A stretch of DNA of 64,000 bases. It comes from Bacillus wiedmannii. Its GTDB lineage: Bacteria > Bacillota > Bacilli > Bacillales > Bacillaceae_G. Location: the NCBI RefSeq assembly GCF_001583695.1, contig NZ_LOBC01000013.1, positions 56,078 to 120,077 of the forward strand, written 5' to 3'. Positions 25,602 to 33,312 of this stretch are shown in pieces (the first letter of the stretch is position 1; each line of letters starts with the position of its first letter). The position numbers and the translations under genes were made by a program. The notes beneath the pieces were generated by a model. That model was not told where the DNA came from. It saw only the letters and a list, made by a program, of their open reading frames with translations, and did not search any database.

Positions 25602-25856
25602 ATGAATTTAGAGGAATCGTTATAAGAACGTATTCGTGAAGTTGTGAGAGAAGAGATTAGGGCGGCGTTATATGAGTTCCAGCAATAATCACAACCCAAA
25701 AAAGTAATATGGGTGAAAGAAGCGTGACTAACAAGAGGGGAAATTGCTGCACTGTATAGAGTGAAAGAAAAAACATGATGTGGAACGCGAAAGGGATCAT
25801 AAGAACATCTTAGGAATTATTTAGCGGTTAAGAAGTCAGGGGAATTAGGATGTTGA
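25602..25856 (+). pseudogene. Decayed helix-turn-helix (excisionase-like) gene
   Basis: In one frame the sequence reads MNLEESL, ERIREVVREEIRAALYEF, KKVIWVKEA and LTRGEIAALYRVKEKT. These are interrupted by five in-frame stops, with a probable frameshift before the last part. The order of a coiled helix, WVKEA and LTRGEIAALY resembles small excisionase or phage DNA-binding proteins. The region 25264-25601 before it holds nothing recognisable. Confidence 0.5.
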
Positions 25857-26020
25857 AATGGGTGAAGAAACAAAAACGCCCACCTTGCATTGTTTGTGAG
25901 AAACAAGAAGGTGAGCTTCAATTAAAAGAAACGAATTGGATTTGTGAAAATTGTGCCCAAATTACGCATGAACAAGGTATTGAAAGAGATACCTATACCC
26001 TTTTACACCTTATTCCATAA
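25850..26020 (+). CDS. Small zinc-finger-like protein, 56 aa
   Basis: Begins MLKWVKKQKRPP and has two CxxC pairs (CIVC and CENC), which would form a zinc ribbon. The ATG follows AGGGGAATT. Its end overlaps, on the opposite strand, the end of the 26003-26611 gene by 18 bp. Not recognised; it may be phage- or plasmid-derived, given the decayed gene before it. Confidence 0.55.
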   Translation: MLKWVKKQKRPPCIVCEKQEGELQLKETNWICENCAQITHEQGIERDTYTLLHLIP

Positions 26021-26611
26021 ATAAGAAAGCTGGTGGGCTTCTGATTCAAGAGCTATTAAATGATCATTATTAATAGAGTTATTCGTATACATTCTGTTCT
26101 TTTGGATGTTAAGGACAGTATAATTCACATCGTTATATTCATTTGAAAATGTTGATTCATTTAATAATGTCAGTGTTGAGTTGATGTTATATTTATCAAT
26201 TCGCTCTTTTTTTCCTTTGAAAAATAGTTTAATAAGATGCGGCTCATCATTAATGAGCAAACCGAGTTCAGGCGATGAGCGGACGATTAAATTATCTGAT
26301 AACCAATGTGATTTACCTGGATCAAACCAAGAGACGTCTTTGTTTTTAATAAATTTTTTGTACTGCTTTATAACATCAATGTAGTTTTGCTTTTTTTTCT
26401 GGTCAACAGTTTGTACTAAAGTTTCAAAACAGTCAAAAGGTAGTTCGTTTTTATGAAATTTAATAACAGTTTCTCGTAATTGTTTCCAGTAATCAAAAAC
26501 CGGGTGATATTCAGGTTGAGATTTTAAATTCTTTACAAAATTTGTTTTAGCTGCACTATTTTTCAGTGTGAAGTCTAAAAATTGTGTAAGTCCCACTTTA
26601 ATTTCCGCCAT
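26003..26611 (-). CDS. Hypothetical protein, 202 aa
   Basis: A Lys/Asn-rich soluble protein with no signal peptide or membrane segment. It has a helical N-terminus (VGLTQFLDFTLKNSAAKTNF) and later KDVSWFDPGKSHWLSDN. ATG 26611 has an excellent AAGGAGGTGTAAC upstream, so I trust the start. I do not recognise the family. It lies among decayed and tiny genes, consistent with accessory DNA. Confidence 0.7.
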   Translation of the reverse strand: MAEIKVGLTQFLDFTLKNSAAKTNFVKNLKSQPEYHPVFDYWKQLRETVIKFHKNELPFDCFETLVQTVDQKKKQNYIDVIKQYKKFIKNKDVSWFDPGKSHWLSDNLIVRSSPELGLLINDEPHLIKLFFKGKKERIDKYNINSTLTLLNESTFSNEYNDVNYTVLNIQKNRMYTNNSINNDHLIALESEAHQLSYLWNKV

Positions 26612-26686
26612 GTTACACCTCCTTTCCAAATGTTACTAATTCAATATTGGAAAGGGAAATCCTGCATTTTTAAGGAGGTGAACTAG

Positions 26687-26734
26687 ATGCTAGAAAAACC
26701 GATGTTCATACACATGGAAGTTGAGGGAGAGTAA
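26687..26734 (+). other. Fifteen-codon ORF behind a consensus ribosome site
   Basis: TAAGGAGGTGAACTAG precedes an ATG encoding MLEKPMFIHMEVEGE and a stop. It is divergent from the 26611 gene. It may be a true micropeptide or the first codons of a gene lost by mutation. Confidence 0.3.
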
Positions 26735-26892
26735 TATTAAAATTTCATTTGTTTTTTACTGTAATAAATAAATTCATTTGAATAGAAGTGAAAAATAGAG
26801 GTTTGCCTTAGTCATTTATAAAAGTCGAGAATATTTATAACCATAGGAGTAAATACACAGGTCCGATTTTTGTAATGATGGAGGGAATTGAT

Positions 26893-27171
26893 GTGGACAT
26901 AACTCAAAGCATGGCAAGAATAGTGGTTAATGGGAAGGATCTTCCGTTTATTTCAGTTAGAACTTCTGTATGGAATCAAGGACCTGTAAATGATTTAATT
27001 GTTTCGACAAACTTGAGAGTCGAGGAGCTTTATCAGTTTATGTGGTCACAAGTGCCAGTAATGCTTGCGATGTATTTTCTTCAAGGGGCGGACTTAATGA
27101 GGTTTGCTAGAATTAATGGGATTAATCAAAGGGTAACGGGAGAATATATATATCATTTCACTTGGGGATAA
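26893..27171 (+). CDS. Hypothetical protein, 92 aa
   Basis: Begins DITQSMARIVVNGKDLPF and has RVEELYQFMWSQVPVMLA in the middle. There is no signal peptide. GTG 26893 lies seven bases after GGAGGG, better placed than the ATG at 26875. A terminator follows. Not recognised. Confidence 0.5.
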   Translation: MDITQSMARIVVNGKDLPFISVRTSVWNQGPVNDLIVSTNLRVEELYQFMWSQVPVMLAMYFLQGADLMRFARINGINQRVTGEYIYHFTWG

Positions 27172-27181
27172 AACGAATGTA

Positions 27182-27208
27182 AAGTAGCTTAACAGCTGCT
27201 TTTTTATT
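27182..27208 (+). terminator. Terminator after the 92-aa gene
   Basis: Eight-bp stem AAGTAGCT/AGCTGCTT with loop TAAC and a T-run. Confidence 0.65.
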
Positions 27209-27322
27209 TTGTAAAAGAATTTTAGAAGATTAGAAAATATGATTAGAGAGTGATATAGATAATTTGTGACTGTTTTTCAAGTTCGTAAAGTTAATCAGTT
27301 ACTTCATTTCATACAAGTGGGG

Positions 27323-27814
27323 CTATGAATATGAAGTTTTTAAGGAACGCAAAAAAACAGTTCCAGTTGCTCCTTTAGGCCCTTGATTTCATTTAGGTCC
27401 AGTATTATTTAAGAGTGAACTGTTCAAGGTTCCTTGTAAAATTAAGCTGAATGTTTGTTGCAGAAATGGGTCGGATAGATTTGAACAACTAATGAGCGAA
27501 GATAAATTTTGGAATAGAAATTGGAATAACGCAGAGATTTGAGTAAGAGATGCAGTAGGCAAAGAATTGATTAATTGAGTGATAGTTCGTATAACTAAAT
27601 TTTTATTTGGAGTATTTGGTTGTACTGCAATGATTAAATCATTTAACGCTTGTAATGACGATTGGAGTATTTGTGTAATGTTCAGGAATATTTTTCTTCT
27701 AAGTACATGTTTAGAAAATCGAGACGTTCTTATGGGACGTATAATCAATACTTGGTTATTAACAGGAAGTGTAAGTAAGGCTAGAAAACAAAATGGAAAT
27801 ATATTTTTCTTAAC
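27323..27814 (-). pseudogene. Truncated collagen-like exosporium-type protein gene
   Basis: The minus-strand frame reads FLALLTLPVNNQV, KIFLNITQILQSSLQALNDL, NKNLVIRTITQLINSLP and so on up to NNTGPK, then a TGA stop (27389). The same frame continues NQGPKGATGT before another stop. This is the N-terminal domain of a B. cereus group collagen-like spore surface protein, followed by only a stub of Gly-X-Y repeats. The upstream end has no good start or ribosome site. The gene has lost both ends and is not expected to be functional. Confidence 0.6.
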
Positions 27815-27904
27815 TTAAAACATAAAAGAGTAATTTATTAAGTGTTCTAGTGAAGAAATCATCTATTTGCAAAAACTACTTTGTTTTATAGGAAAAGTAA
27901 TATA

Positions 27905-28068
27905 AATGGAAAAAATTCAAACACTCAAGTGAATAGTGAACCGAATGAAAAAATAAAGGAAGACAGCTGATAGAAATAGCAGGAAGTTGGGTACAAGCCA
28001 TAGGTTCTGTAATTTCATTAATTGGACAAATACGTGAAGAAAATGAGGAGTTGGAAGGGAGCGATTGA
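27905..28068 (+). pseudogene. Frameshifted remnant of a DUF6944-like repetitive protein
   Basis: The first frame reads NGKNSNTQVNSEPNEKIKED, then the frame shifts to LIEIAGSWVQAIGSVISLIG and a Glu-rich end. The last part aligns with IALIGIWIQAIGTIISAIGL, the C-terminus of the intact gene at 41167. The N-terminal repeats are missing. Confidence 0.5.
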
Positions 28069-28240
28069 TAGACTAGTTTAAAAAATTAAAATGTAACTAT
28101 TTTCTAAAATGACAATGAGTAATTTTCACCTTGTTTTTTGATGAACCATTTTTATATGAAAATCATATAATATATTGTAGGACAAGCAACCAGTTTATAA
28201 TCTATTAAATACTCAAAGAGCTTACCTTTTATATATCTTC

Positions 28241-28268
28241 GCATCTACTGATCTAGATGCTCTTTTTT
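28241..28268 (+). terminator. Orphan terminator
   Basis: Perfect seven-bp stem GCATCTA/TAGATGC and eight mostly T bases, 37 bp before the next gene start. It probably belonged to the decayed gene upstream or acts on the leader of the next one. Confidence 0.65.
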
Positions 28269-28304
28269 ATTGAACAAAACACCCATTTGGAAAGGAGGTT
28301 AATA

Positions 28305-28583
28305 ATGGGAGTGACATTAGAAGAATTAGAAAAGTGTTATAATAAAGCCTTTATTAAGGGAGCAGAGTACGTAGCTGTTCAGATTGAAATGGATGGATTT
28401 CATAGCGATGAAGTAATTATTGACGACAAATATAGTATAGATTCTAAATTAAAGTATTATAAGAAAACATACAATGAAAATTTAGAACATAGATGGATTC
28501 CAGGGATTCGTATTGTAGGTTTTGCATATGGCTATTCGTTCTCAGAAATTCTACATGAATTAGGGTTGCTAGTGAAGAAATGA
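28305..28583 (+). CDS. Hypothetical protein, 92 aa
   Basis: Begins GVTLEELEKCYNKAFIKGAE and has a C-terminal FAYGYSFSEILHELGLL. It is acidic and soluble. ATG 28305 has a very strong AAAGGAGGTTAATA. A wobble-containing terminator follows. The family is not recognised. Confidence 0.65.
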   Translation: MGVTLEELEKCYNKAFIKGAEYVAVQIEMDGFHSDEVIIDDKYSIDSKLKYYKKTYNENLEHRWIPGIRIVGFAYGYSFSEILHELGLLVKK

Positions 28584-28609
28584 TTAAACAAATAGCAGTT
28601 ATTTTACGC

Positions 28610-28638
28610 GATGCCATGCTTTTAGTGGTGTCTTTTTT
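28610..28638 (+). terminator. Terminator after the 92-aa gene
   Basis: Seven-bp stem GATGCCA/TGGTGTC (two wobble pairs) and six Ts. Confidence 0.6.
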
Positions 28639-28662
28639 GTTGTGAAGGAAAGATATAAATAA

Positions 28663-28688
28663 AAAAGAGAGCCTAAGCTCTCTTTTGA
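28663..28688. terminator. Bidirectional terminator
   Basis: Perfect 10-bp stem AAAAGAGAGC/GCTCTCTTTT. It lies just downstream of the minus-strand 45-aa gene. Confidence 0.8.
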
Positions 28689-28703
28689 ATAGATACCTAA
28701 CGT

Positions 28704-28841
28704 TTATGCACAGATTGGAATTCCTAATGCTATTAAGGTCAATGCTACTTGAAGAGAAAGTTCTAATCTAGCAATTTCGATTCCAGCGACTGAGACCACT
28801 AAAAGAGGTTGTCCATTAACGAACAAAACACAGCTTTCCAT
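28704..28841 (-). CDS. Small hydrophobic protein, 45 aa
   Basis: The product begins MESCVLFVNGQPLLVVSVAG and ends LIALGIPICA, with a mildly amphipathic middle (IEIARLELSLQVAL). The ATG has a consensus AAAGGAGGCGAAAGT before it and a strong terminator after the stop, so it is very likely a real gene. Two Cys residues frame the sequence. Not recognised. Confidence 0.65.
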   Translation of the reverse strand: MESCVLFVNGQPLLVVSVAGIEIARLELSLQVALTLIALGIPICA

Positions 28842-29041
28842 ACTTTCGCCTCCTTTCGAGTAATCTAATATAGTATATGAATAAAAATGTAATATGAAAT
28901 AGTCAAATTAATGGATTTAATAGAATTGATAATTTAACCTATAGTATAAAAAAATTAAGTAGACTAATAGCTGATTTATTAACACCATATATGAAGGACA
29001 AGAATATATTAGGAGTATATAAAAACGTAGGAGTGGTAAAT

Positions 29042-29440
29042 ATGTTCTTTGCAAAGTTACGCGGCAGGAATGAAGTTCCACCAGTAGAAACAGATGCTCG
29101 AGGAGAGGCTTTCTTTAAATTAAGCCCGGACAAGCTTAGCTTAAAATTCAAGTTAGATTTATTCGATATAGAGGATGTAGTAGCTGTTCATCTGCATCTT
29201 GGGTCAAAAGGAACGAACGGTCCTGTTGTAGCTTTTTTATTTGGACCTATAACAAATCCAGTTTCAATAGAGTGTGCAACTCTTACGGGAATGATTACTC
29301 AAGAAGATTTGGTCGGGCCGTTAGGGGGTCAAACATTAGGTACTCTTGTAAATGAAATCATATCTGGAAACATATATATTAATGTTCATACAGTACAACA
29401 TTCTAATGGTGAAATACGAGGACAATTGAATTATTGTTAA
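29042..29440 (+). CDS. CHRD domain protein
   Basis: A 132-residue protein made almost wholly of one CHRD (chordin) domain: FFAKLRGRNEVPPVETDARG, VVAVHLHLGSKGTNGPVVAF and the C-terminal VHTVQHSNGEIRGQL. Bacterial CHRD proteins are usually secreted, but no signal peptide is visible here. In this group such leaderless beta-rich proteins are often on the spore surface; that is inference. ATG 29042 follows TAGGAGTGG. Confidence 0.82.
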   Translation: MFFAKLRGRNEVPPVETDARGEAFFKLSPDKLSLKFKLDLFDIEDVVAVHLHLGSKGTNGPVVAFLFGPITNPVSIECATLTGMITQEDLVGPLGGQTLGTLVNEIISGNIYINVHTVQHSNGEIRGQLNYC

Positions 29441-29773
29441 TGAATAAAAGTAGTGAAAAATAAAGCATCCATTTAGGGTGTTTTTATTTTGTGAAGGTTG
29501 TATAGATAAGTAATCTATTTTTAGTAATCTTGAACATTCATTTCTAAAATTTTGAAAGTGGTCGAATTTAAAAAATAGTTATCAGAAACTTGTTAATGAA
29601 ATGCCCCTTCAAAAATTAAATTAGTATTAGTAGATGAACCTTGTAAATGAAATATGCAAGTGTAACAGATAATAAAAATTCTTTAAACTTAATCAAAGCT
29701 AATAGATTAATTCTCCACACCCACTGAAATAAAAAATCATAACATAAATTGTAATTACTTTTACGGAAGTGAG
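29441..29773. other. Intergenic region, nothing recognisable
   Basis: AT-rich. Only a weak hairpin (AGCATCC/GGGTGTT, T-run) near 29465 that could end the CHRD transcript. Confidence 0.4.
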
Positions 29774-30034
29774 ATGAAAATAATGTTTTATTCATATTTT
29801 ACTACCCAAGCAGGTATGCGACCAGCGTATGGTACATCAATAACGTTTAGCGGAGCACAAAGTACAGTTCAAGCTGTTCAACAAGCGTTACAAATGCAAC
29901 AACAAATGCAAATGCAGCAACAAGGTATCCAGCCGTATTATTCATCTATGGAGTATTTTTACCCAGTGCATCAAATCACACCGTATGGAAGTTCTTTTCT
30001 TACTATCCCGTATGGAACTGTATTTAATCTATAA
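29774..30034 (+). CDS. Gln/Tyr-rich hypothetical protein, possibly spore coat
   Basis: An 86-residue protein. The core VQAVQQALQMQQQMQMQQQG is low complexity. It is flanked by Tyr-rich ends (FYSYFTTQAGMRPAYGTS and YYSSMEYFYPVHQITPYG). The composition resembles coat or exosporium proteins. The start is either 29774 or the ATG at 29783; GGAAGTGAG lies before the former. Function unknown. Confidence 0.55.
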   Translation: MKIMFYSYFTTQAGMRPAYGTSITFSGAQSTVQAVQQALQMQQQMQMQQQGIQPYYSSMEYFYPVHQITPYGSSFLTIPYGTVFNL

Positions 30035-30640
30035 ATTGAAAGTTTAATCAGTAGGGGGCAGGTATCCCAAACCGATTATTAGTCCTCACCAATTGGACAT
30101 ATACGGACGATCCAGCTCCTACCTATCTTTCTTGCATGTTCCGAAATTTTTTGGGAGTCTTATTACCCGCAAATGGAGAGGGGGATATGTAAGCGTCAAA
30201 TAGTTCTCAACTACAATTTGTAAATAGTCGATGAGATAATCTCCGTACATATTACATGTGTTTTTTGATGAGATGATACCGATTAAAGAAAAAATAGGGA
30301 TTATTTTATCATGAAAAATGATGGTTAGTGGCTCTGTATGAAAGGATACATGAACATTTATTTACGTGGATTAGATCGAGATGTAGCAATGAAGTCCTAT
30401 TTGTGGTTATATCGAATAGGACGATTGTCTTATAACTATTAACCTACAAAGAAGATTCGACCCGTTTTTTCTAATCTTGAAAGATATTTACAGCCATAAC
30501 ATCACGTATTTTATTTATAATTGTAAATAGTTATTAAAATGTATAAATGATATTTCTTTTATATAATAAAAAAGAAAAAAGGGAAAATAATGCAACTTTT
30601 TAATTTGTTTATTCGTGTTATATATGAAAGGAGGAGGGGG
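30035..30640. other. Intergenic region with a bcr-like repeat
   Basis: Contains the repeat at 30052-30172. A 34-codon ORF at 30338 (begins MKGYMNIYLRGLDRDV) has no ribosome site, and the rest is featureless. The ECF sigma gene promoter should be here, but I see no clear -35/-10. Confidence 0.4.
30052..30172 (+). repeat. bcr1-like dispersed repeat, diverged copy
   Basis: Shares landmarks in the same order with the copy at 38344: GGGG start, CCG-TATT-TTAG, TCACCAATT, TACGG, CTACCT, TTGCAT, a central AATTTT and an ACCCGC end. Overall identity is low, so family membership is inferred from layout. Confidence 0.45.
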
Positions 30641-31141
30641 ATGGAGATTGAAGAAATATATAAGGTTTATATAAACGATGTGTACCGGTATTTATTTTCC
30701 CTTTCTCGTAGCCATCACGTAGCGGAGGACTTGATGCAGGAGACTTTTTATCGGGCGTATCTTTATCTAGAAGACTATGAAAACCAAAAGGTAAAATCAT
30801 GGCTATTTAAAGTGGCATATCATACGTTTATTGATTTTGTTAGGAAAGAGAAAAAAGTAACTTTTGTAGGAACGGAAGAATTAGAGACAATACAAGCAGG
30901 GGAATCTACAGAAGAGTATGTAGTCGCAAAAAATAGTTACGAAAAATTAATTCAGATTATTCATACTTTACCAGTGGTAGAGGCACAATCTATTTTATTA
31001 TGTGACGTACATCAATTAACGTACGAAGAGGGTGCTACTGTATTAGATTTAAAGGTAAACACGTATAAAAGTCACATATTTCGCGGGAGAAAGAGATTAA
31101 AAGAATTGTTAAAGGAGGAAAAGAGTCAAAATGACAAATGA
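30641..31141 (+). CDS. ECF-type RNA polymerase sigma factor
   Basis: A 166-residue sigma-70 family member. Region 2 has VYRYLFSLSRSHHVAEDLMQETFYRAY-type sequence (30680-30760) and VKSWLFKVAYHTFIDFVRK. Region 4 has LPVVEAQSILLCDVHQLTYE, then VNTYKSHIFRGRKRLKE. ATG 30641 follows AAGGAGGAGGGGG. It overlaps its putative anti-sigma gene by 11 bp, an arrangement like sigM-yhdL-yhdK. The regulon is unknown. Confidence 0.87.
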   Translation: MEIEEIYKVYINDVYRYLFSLSRSHHVAEDLMQETFYRAYLYLEDYENQKVKSWLFKVAYHTFIDFVRKEKKVTFVGTEELETIQAGESTEEYVVAKNSYEKLIQIIHTLPVVEAQSILLCDVHQLTYEEGATVLDLKVNTYKSHIFRGRKRLKELLKEEKSQNDK

Positions 31142-32153
31142 TAAACCTCATTCTGAACAAGATGATTATAAAGAATTGTTACAAGAAGCTCTTCATCAAA
31201 GACCGGCTTCACTTCCTGATGGAAAACAGGAGCAAGTGTTGAAAATAGGTAAAAAAAGAGCGCGTATTACGAATGTTTTGATTGTATTTACTTTTTTACT
31301 ACTTATTCAACCTATTATATATATATCTACACTCTTATATTATACAGTGGCACCTACAAACGCAATGGAGATACGGAATGTAGTAAATCAAACGTTAAGT
31401 GTAACAGAACCAAATGTATTTTTGAAAGATAGGGACATGGAGCAAACATTGCTGCCGCTTAGTTTGCAATTGCATTTTGATTTGTATAAAAGGGTAGGAA
31501 AGAAAGATATTCGAATAGGAGAAGAGAAAACAGATTATGTATTAAGTAGAGCAACGAAAGTAAGCCGTGAATATACAACAGATGAAAAAATTCCAGAAGT
31601 CCCATATATAGATAACGAGGTGTTGTCTCATCCTAATAATTATAATGCGTCCTATAATAGTAGCGAAGAAGCGCAAGTATTAAAGGGTCTTCCGCAAGAA
31701 TCTGTTGTAGAAGCATTTGTATCTTTTAGAGAATTATTAAGTGTACAAGAGGTGACGAATATGTTTCCTACTATTGATATTGTGTGGTATGCCGTTAATA
31801 CAGGATTAGAGGAGAAGCAAACGAATGAAGAGGGTATGTATGTAGCCCCGATTGGCTTTCCAGCAGATATGATTTCAAGGCCAAGTGGTGCTTTTGAAAG
31901 TGATTCACCTCATGAGGAACAATTTATTGATGTGTTAAAGTCATTACAGAAGCATGAAGATTTAGCAGTGAAGCTATCTAGAGCGAAAGTATTAGAGTTG
32001 TCAAAGCGTATTTCTTTCCTTGAAAAAAATGGGGTGAAAACATACGGGGCAGTTGTAACTGGGCCTAAAGTAGAAGTTGAAAAATTGATGAGCCACGAAA
32101 AAGTTAGAAAATTGAAAGTAGGTGAAGCGAGGTTATGGAATTGGCATTCTTAA
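31131..32153 (+). CDS. Membrane anti-sigma factor with Sigma_reg N and C domains
   Basis: A 340-residue protein. The cytoplasmic N-terminus (about 1-45) should bind the sigma factor. One membrane helix follows (NVLIVFTFLLLIQPIIYIS, about 47-70). The large outer part contains the sigma-regulator C-terminal-type sequence (VVEAFVSFRELLSVQEVTN, IDIVWYAVNTG, GFPADMI). It is coupled to the sigma gene by an overlap and to the next gene by 19 bp. The signal sensed is unknown. Confidence 0.8.
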   Translation: MTNDKPHSEQDDYKELLQEALHQRPASLPDGKQEQVLKIGKKRARITNVLIVFTFLLLIQPIIYISTLLYYTVAPTNAMEIRNVVNQTLSVTEPNVFLKDRDMEQTLLPLSLQLHFDLYKRVGKKDIRIGEEKTDYVLSRATKVSREYTTDEKIPEVPYIDNEVLSHPNNYNASYNSSEEAQVLKGLPQESVVEAFVSFRELLSVQEVTNMFPTIDIVWYAVNTGLEEKQTNEEGMYVAPIGFPADMISRPSGAFESDSPHEEQFIDVLKSLQKHEDLAVKLSRAKVLELSKRISFLEKNGVKTYGAVVTGPKVEVEKLMSHEKVRKLKVGEARLWNWHS

Positions 32154-32446
32154 AAAAAAGAAAGAATCATATTTATAAACAGGAATCGTGGATGGGGACT
32201 ATTTCATTCATTATTGCTTTACTAGCGTTATTGTATTTGAACATTATATTGCTTATTCAAGAAACATTTATAGGTAAAGGTTTTTTGCAAATAGTTGGTA
32301 TTGGAGTGGTGTGCTCAGTCATAGGCATGATCACAAAAAGCAAAAGTCGAAAATATGCATTGTGGGCATGTAGTTTATTTGTTTTTATGCTGTTGTTTGC
32401 TTTATTTGGATTTATGTTAGGTTGGATGATAAGTTTTGGGCCGTAA
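32135..32446 (+). CDS. Small membrane protein of the sigma operon
   Basis: A 103-residue protein with three hydrophobic segments (TISFIIALLALLYLNIILL, IVGIGVVCSVIGMI, ACSLFVFMLLFALFGFMLG). It overlaps the anti-sigma gene and is followed by a terminator, so it is the third gene of the operon, like YhdK next to SigM/YhdL. It may help hold the sigma factor inactive. Confidence 0.7.
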   Translation: MELAFLKKRKNHIYKQESWMGTISFIIALLALLYLNIILLIQETFIGKGFLQIVGIGVVCSVIGMITKSKSRKYALWACSLFVFMLLFALFGFMLGWMISFGP

Positions 32447-32455
32447 ATATGTGGG

Positions 32456-32484
32456 AAAGAGCGAATGTAGATTTGCTCTTTTTT
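32456..32484 (+). terminator. Terminator of the sigma operon
   Basis: Stem AAAGAGCGAA/TTTGCTCTTT followed by Ts. Confidence 0.75.
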
Positions 32485-32499
32485 GTATGGAACGTAAAA

Positions 32500-32550
32500 T
32501 AGATGTATCGTGCAATCCATTAAATTTGAATGGATTGCACGATACATCTA
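32500..32550. repeat. Perfect 22-bp inverted repeat
   Basis: Arms 32500-32521 and 32529-32550 are exact reverse complements (TAGATGTATCGTGC... and ...GCACGATACATCTA) around a 7-base loop. There is no T-run next to it and a normal terminator already precedes it, so it is more than a simple terminator. Confidence 0.8.
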
Positions 32551-32633
32551 GGTTGTGTTTTTATTAATATGTTTTCCTCTCAAGTGTATATAAATAGGCG
32601 ACAAGTATAGTGCTAAAACAATAGCTCGTCCAA

Positions 32634-32660
32634 ACATTACGAATCCCTCTTACATAATAT
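32634..32660 (+). promoter_or_regulatory. Sigma-K-like promoter, first C1q-like gene
   Basis: AAAC, then 17 bp, then CATAATATG. This fits sigma-K (AC-N16/17-CATANNNT) and is repeated at the same distance before the tandem paralog. Confidence 0.45.
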
Positions 32661-32689
32661 GTAGTAATAAGCATGAAAGGGGAACTAGT

Positions 32690-33226
32690 ATGTCTTGCTA
32701 TTACTACTGTAAGTATTGTAAAGAGTACAAAAAGAAACAGCATGATTGTTGTAAGAGCACGAGTAAGTGTAATGACAACGAGGAGAAGCTTGTTAGGGCA
32801 TCTGCATTTAGAGCTAGAAATACGGTGAATCAAACGGTTCCTGCCAATACTTTTGTAAAGGTATTGTTCCAAAATGAACAATTTGATTTAGCAAATGAGT
32901 ATAATCCAGTAACGTCTATTTTTATTCCGAAGACTAGGGGAGTTTACTCTATTATTGGAACGATTGGTTTCTTTCCAAACGATCCTAGCTTAAATTATAG
33001 AGCTCGTGTAGAAATTCGTGTAAATGGAAACGCAGCAATAGCTATAGATAATGACTTTTTCGGTCCAATAGGTTTTGGAAATGTAGTAAGTGTTTCGACG
33101 ATTATTCAATTGAATGAAGGAGATCAAGTTGAGGTTTATGCACAAAGTAGCATAGACGGAGTTTTAAGTCCTTCAGAAGACGGCTCACATTTTGAAGCTG
33201 CAAGATTCCCTTCTCCAATTAAATAA
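32690..33226 (+). CDS. Cys-rich C1q/TNF-like spore-type protein, copy 1
   Basis: A 178-residue protein. The N-terminal 35 residues are Cys/Lys-rich (MSCYYYCKYCKEYKKK, HDCC) with three CxxC-like pairs. The rest is a C1q-like jelly roll (VKVLFQNEQFDLANEYN, TSIFIPKTRGVYSIIGTIGF, VEIRVNGNAAIAIDND), the fold seen at the C-terminus of BclA. ATG 32690 follows AAAGGGGAACTAGT. It is probably a spore surface component, judged by fold, Cys content and promoter. Confidence 0.72.
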   Translation: MSCYYYCKYCKEYKKKQHDCCKSTSKCNDNEEKLVRASAFRARNTVNQTVPANTFVKVLFQNEQFDLANEYNPVTSIFIPKTRGVYSIIGTIGFFPNDPSLNYRARVEIRVNGNAAIAIDNDFFGPIGFGNVVSVSTIIQLNEGDQVEVYAQSSIDGVLSPSEDGSHFEAARFPSPIK

Positions 33227-33252
33227 AGTCGAGTAAACAAAAGAGAAAGAAT

Positions 33253-33280
33253 AATCCTCACCGAAATGGTGGGGATATTT
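33253..33280 (+). terminator. Terminator after C1q-like copy 1
   Basis: Stem ATCCTCACC/GGTGGGGAT (wobble) with a T-rich tail. Confidence 0.65.
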
Positions 33281-33312
33281 TATTCTATTGAAAATAGTAA
33301 CAGTTTGTCCAA

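Noticed and set aside
30338-30442. Thirty-four-codon frame MKGYMNIYLRGLDRDV
   Set aside because: No ribosome site; sequence not resembling any known small family.
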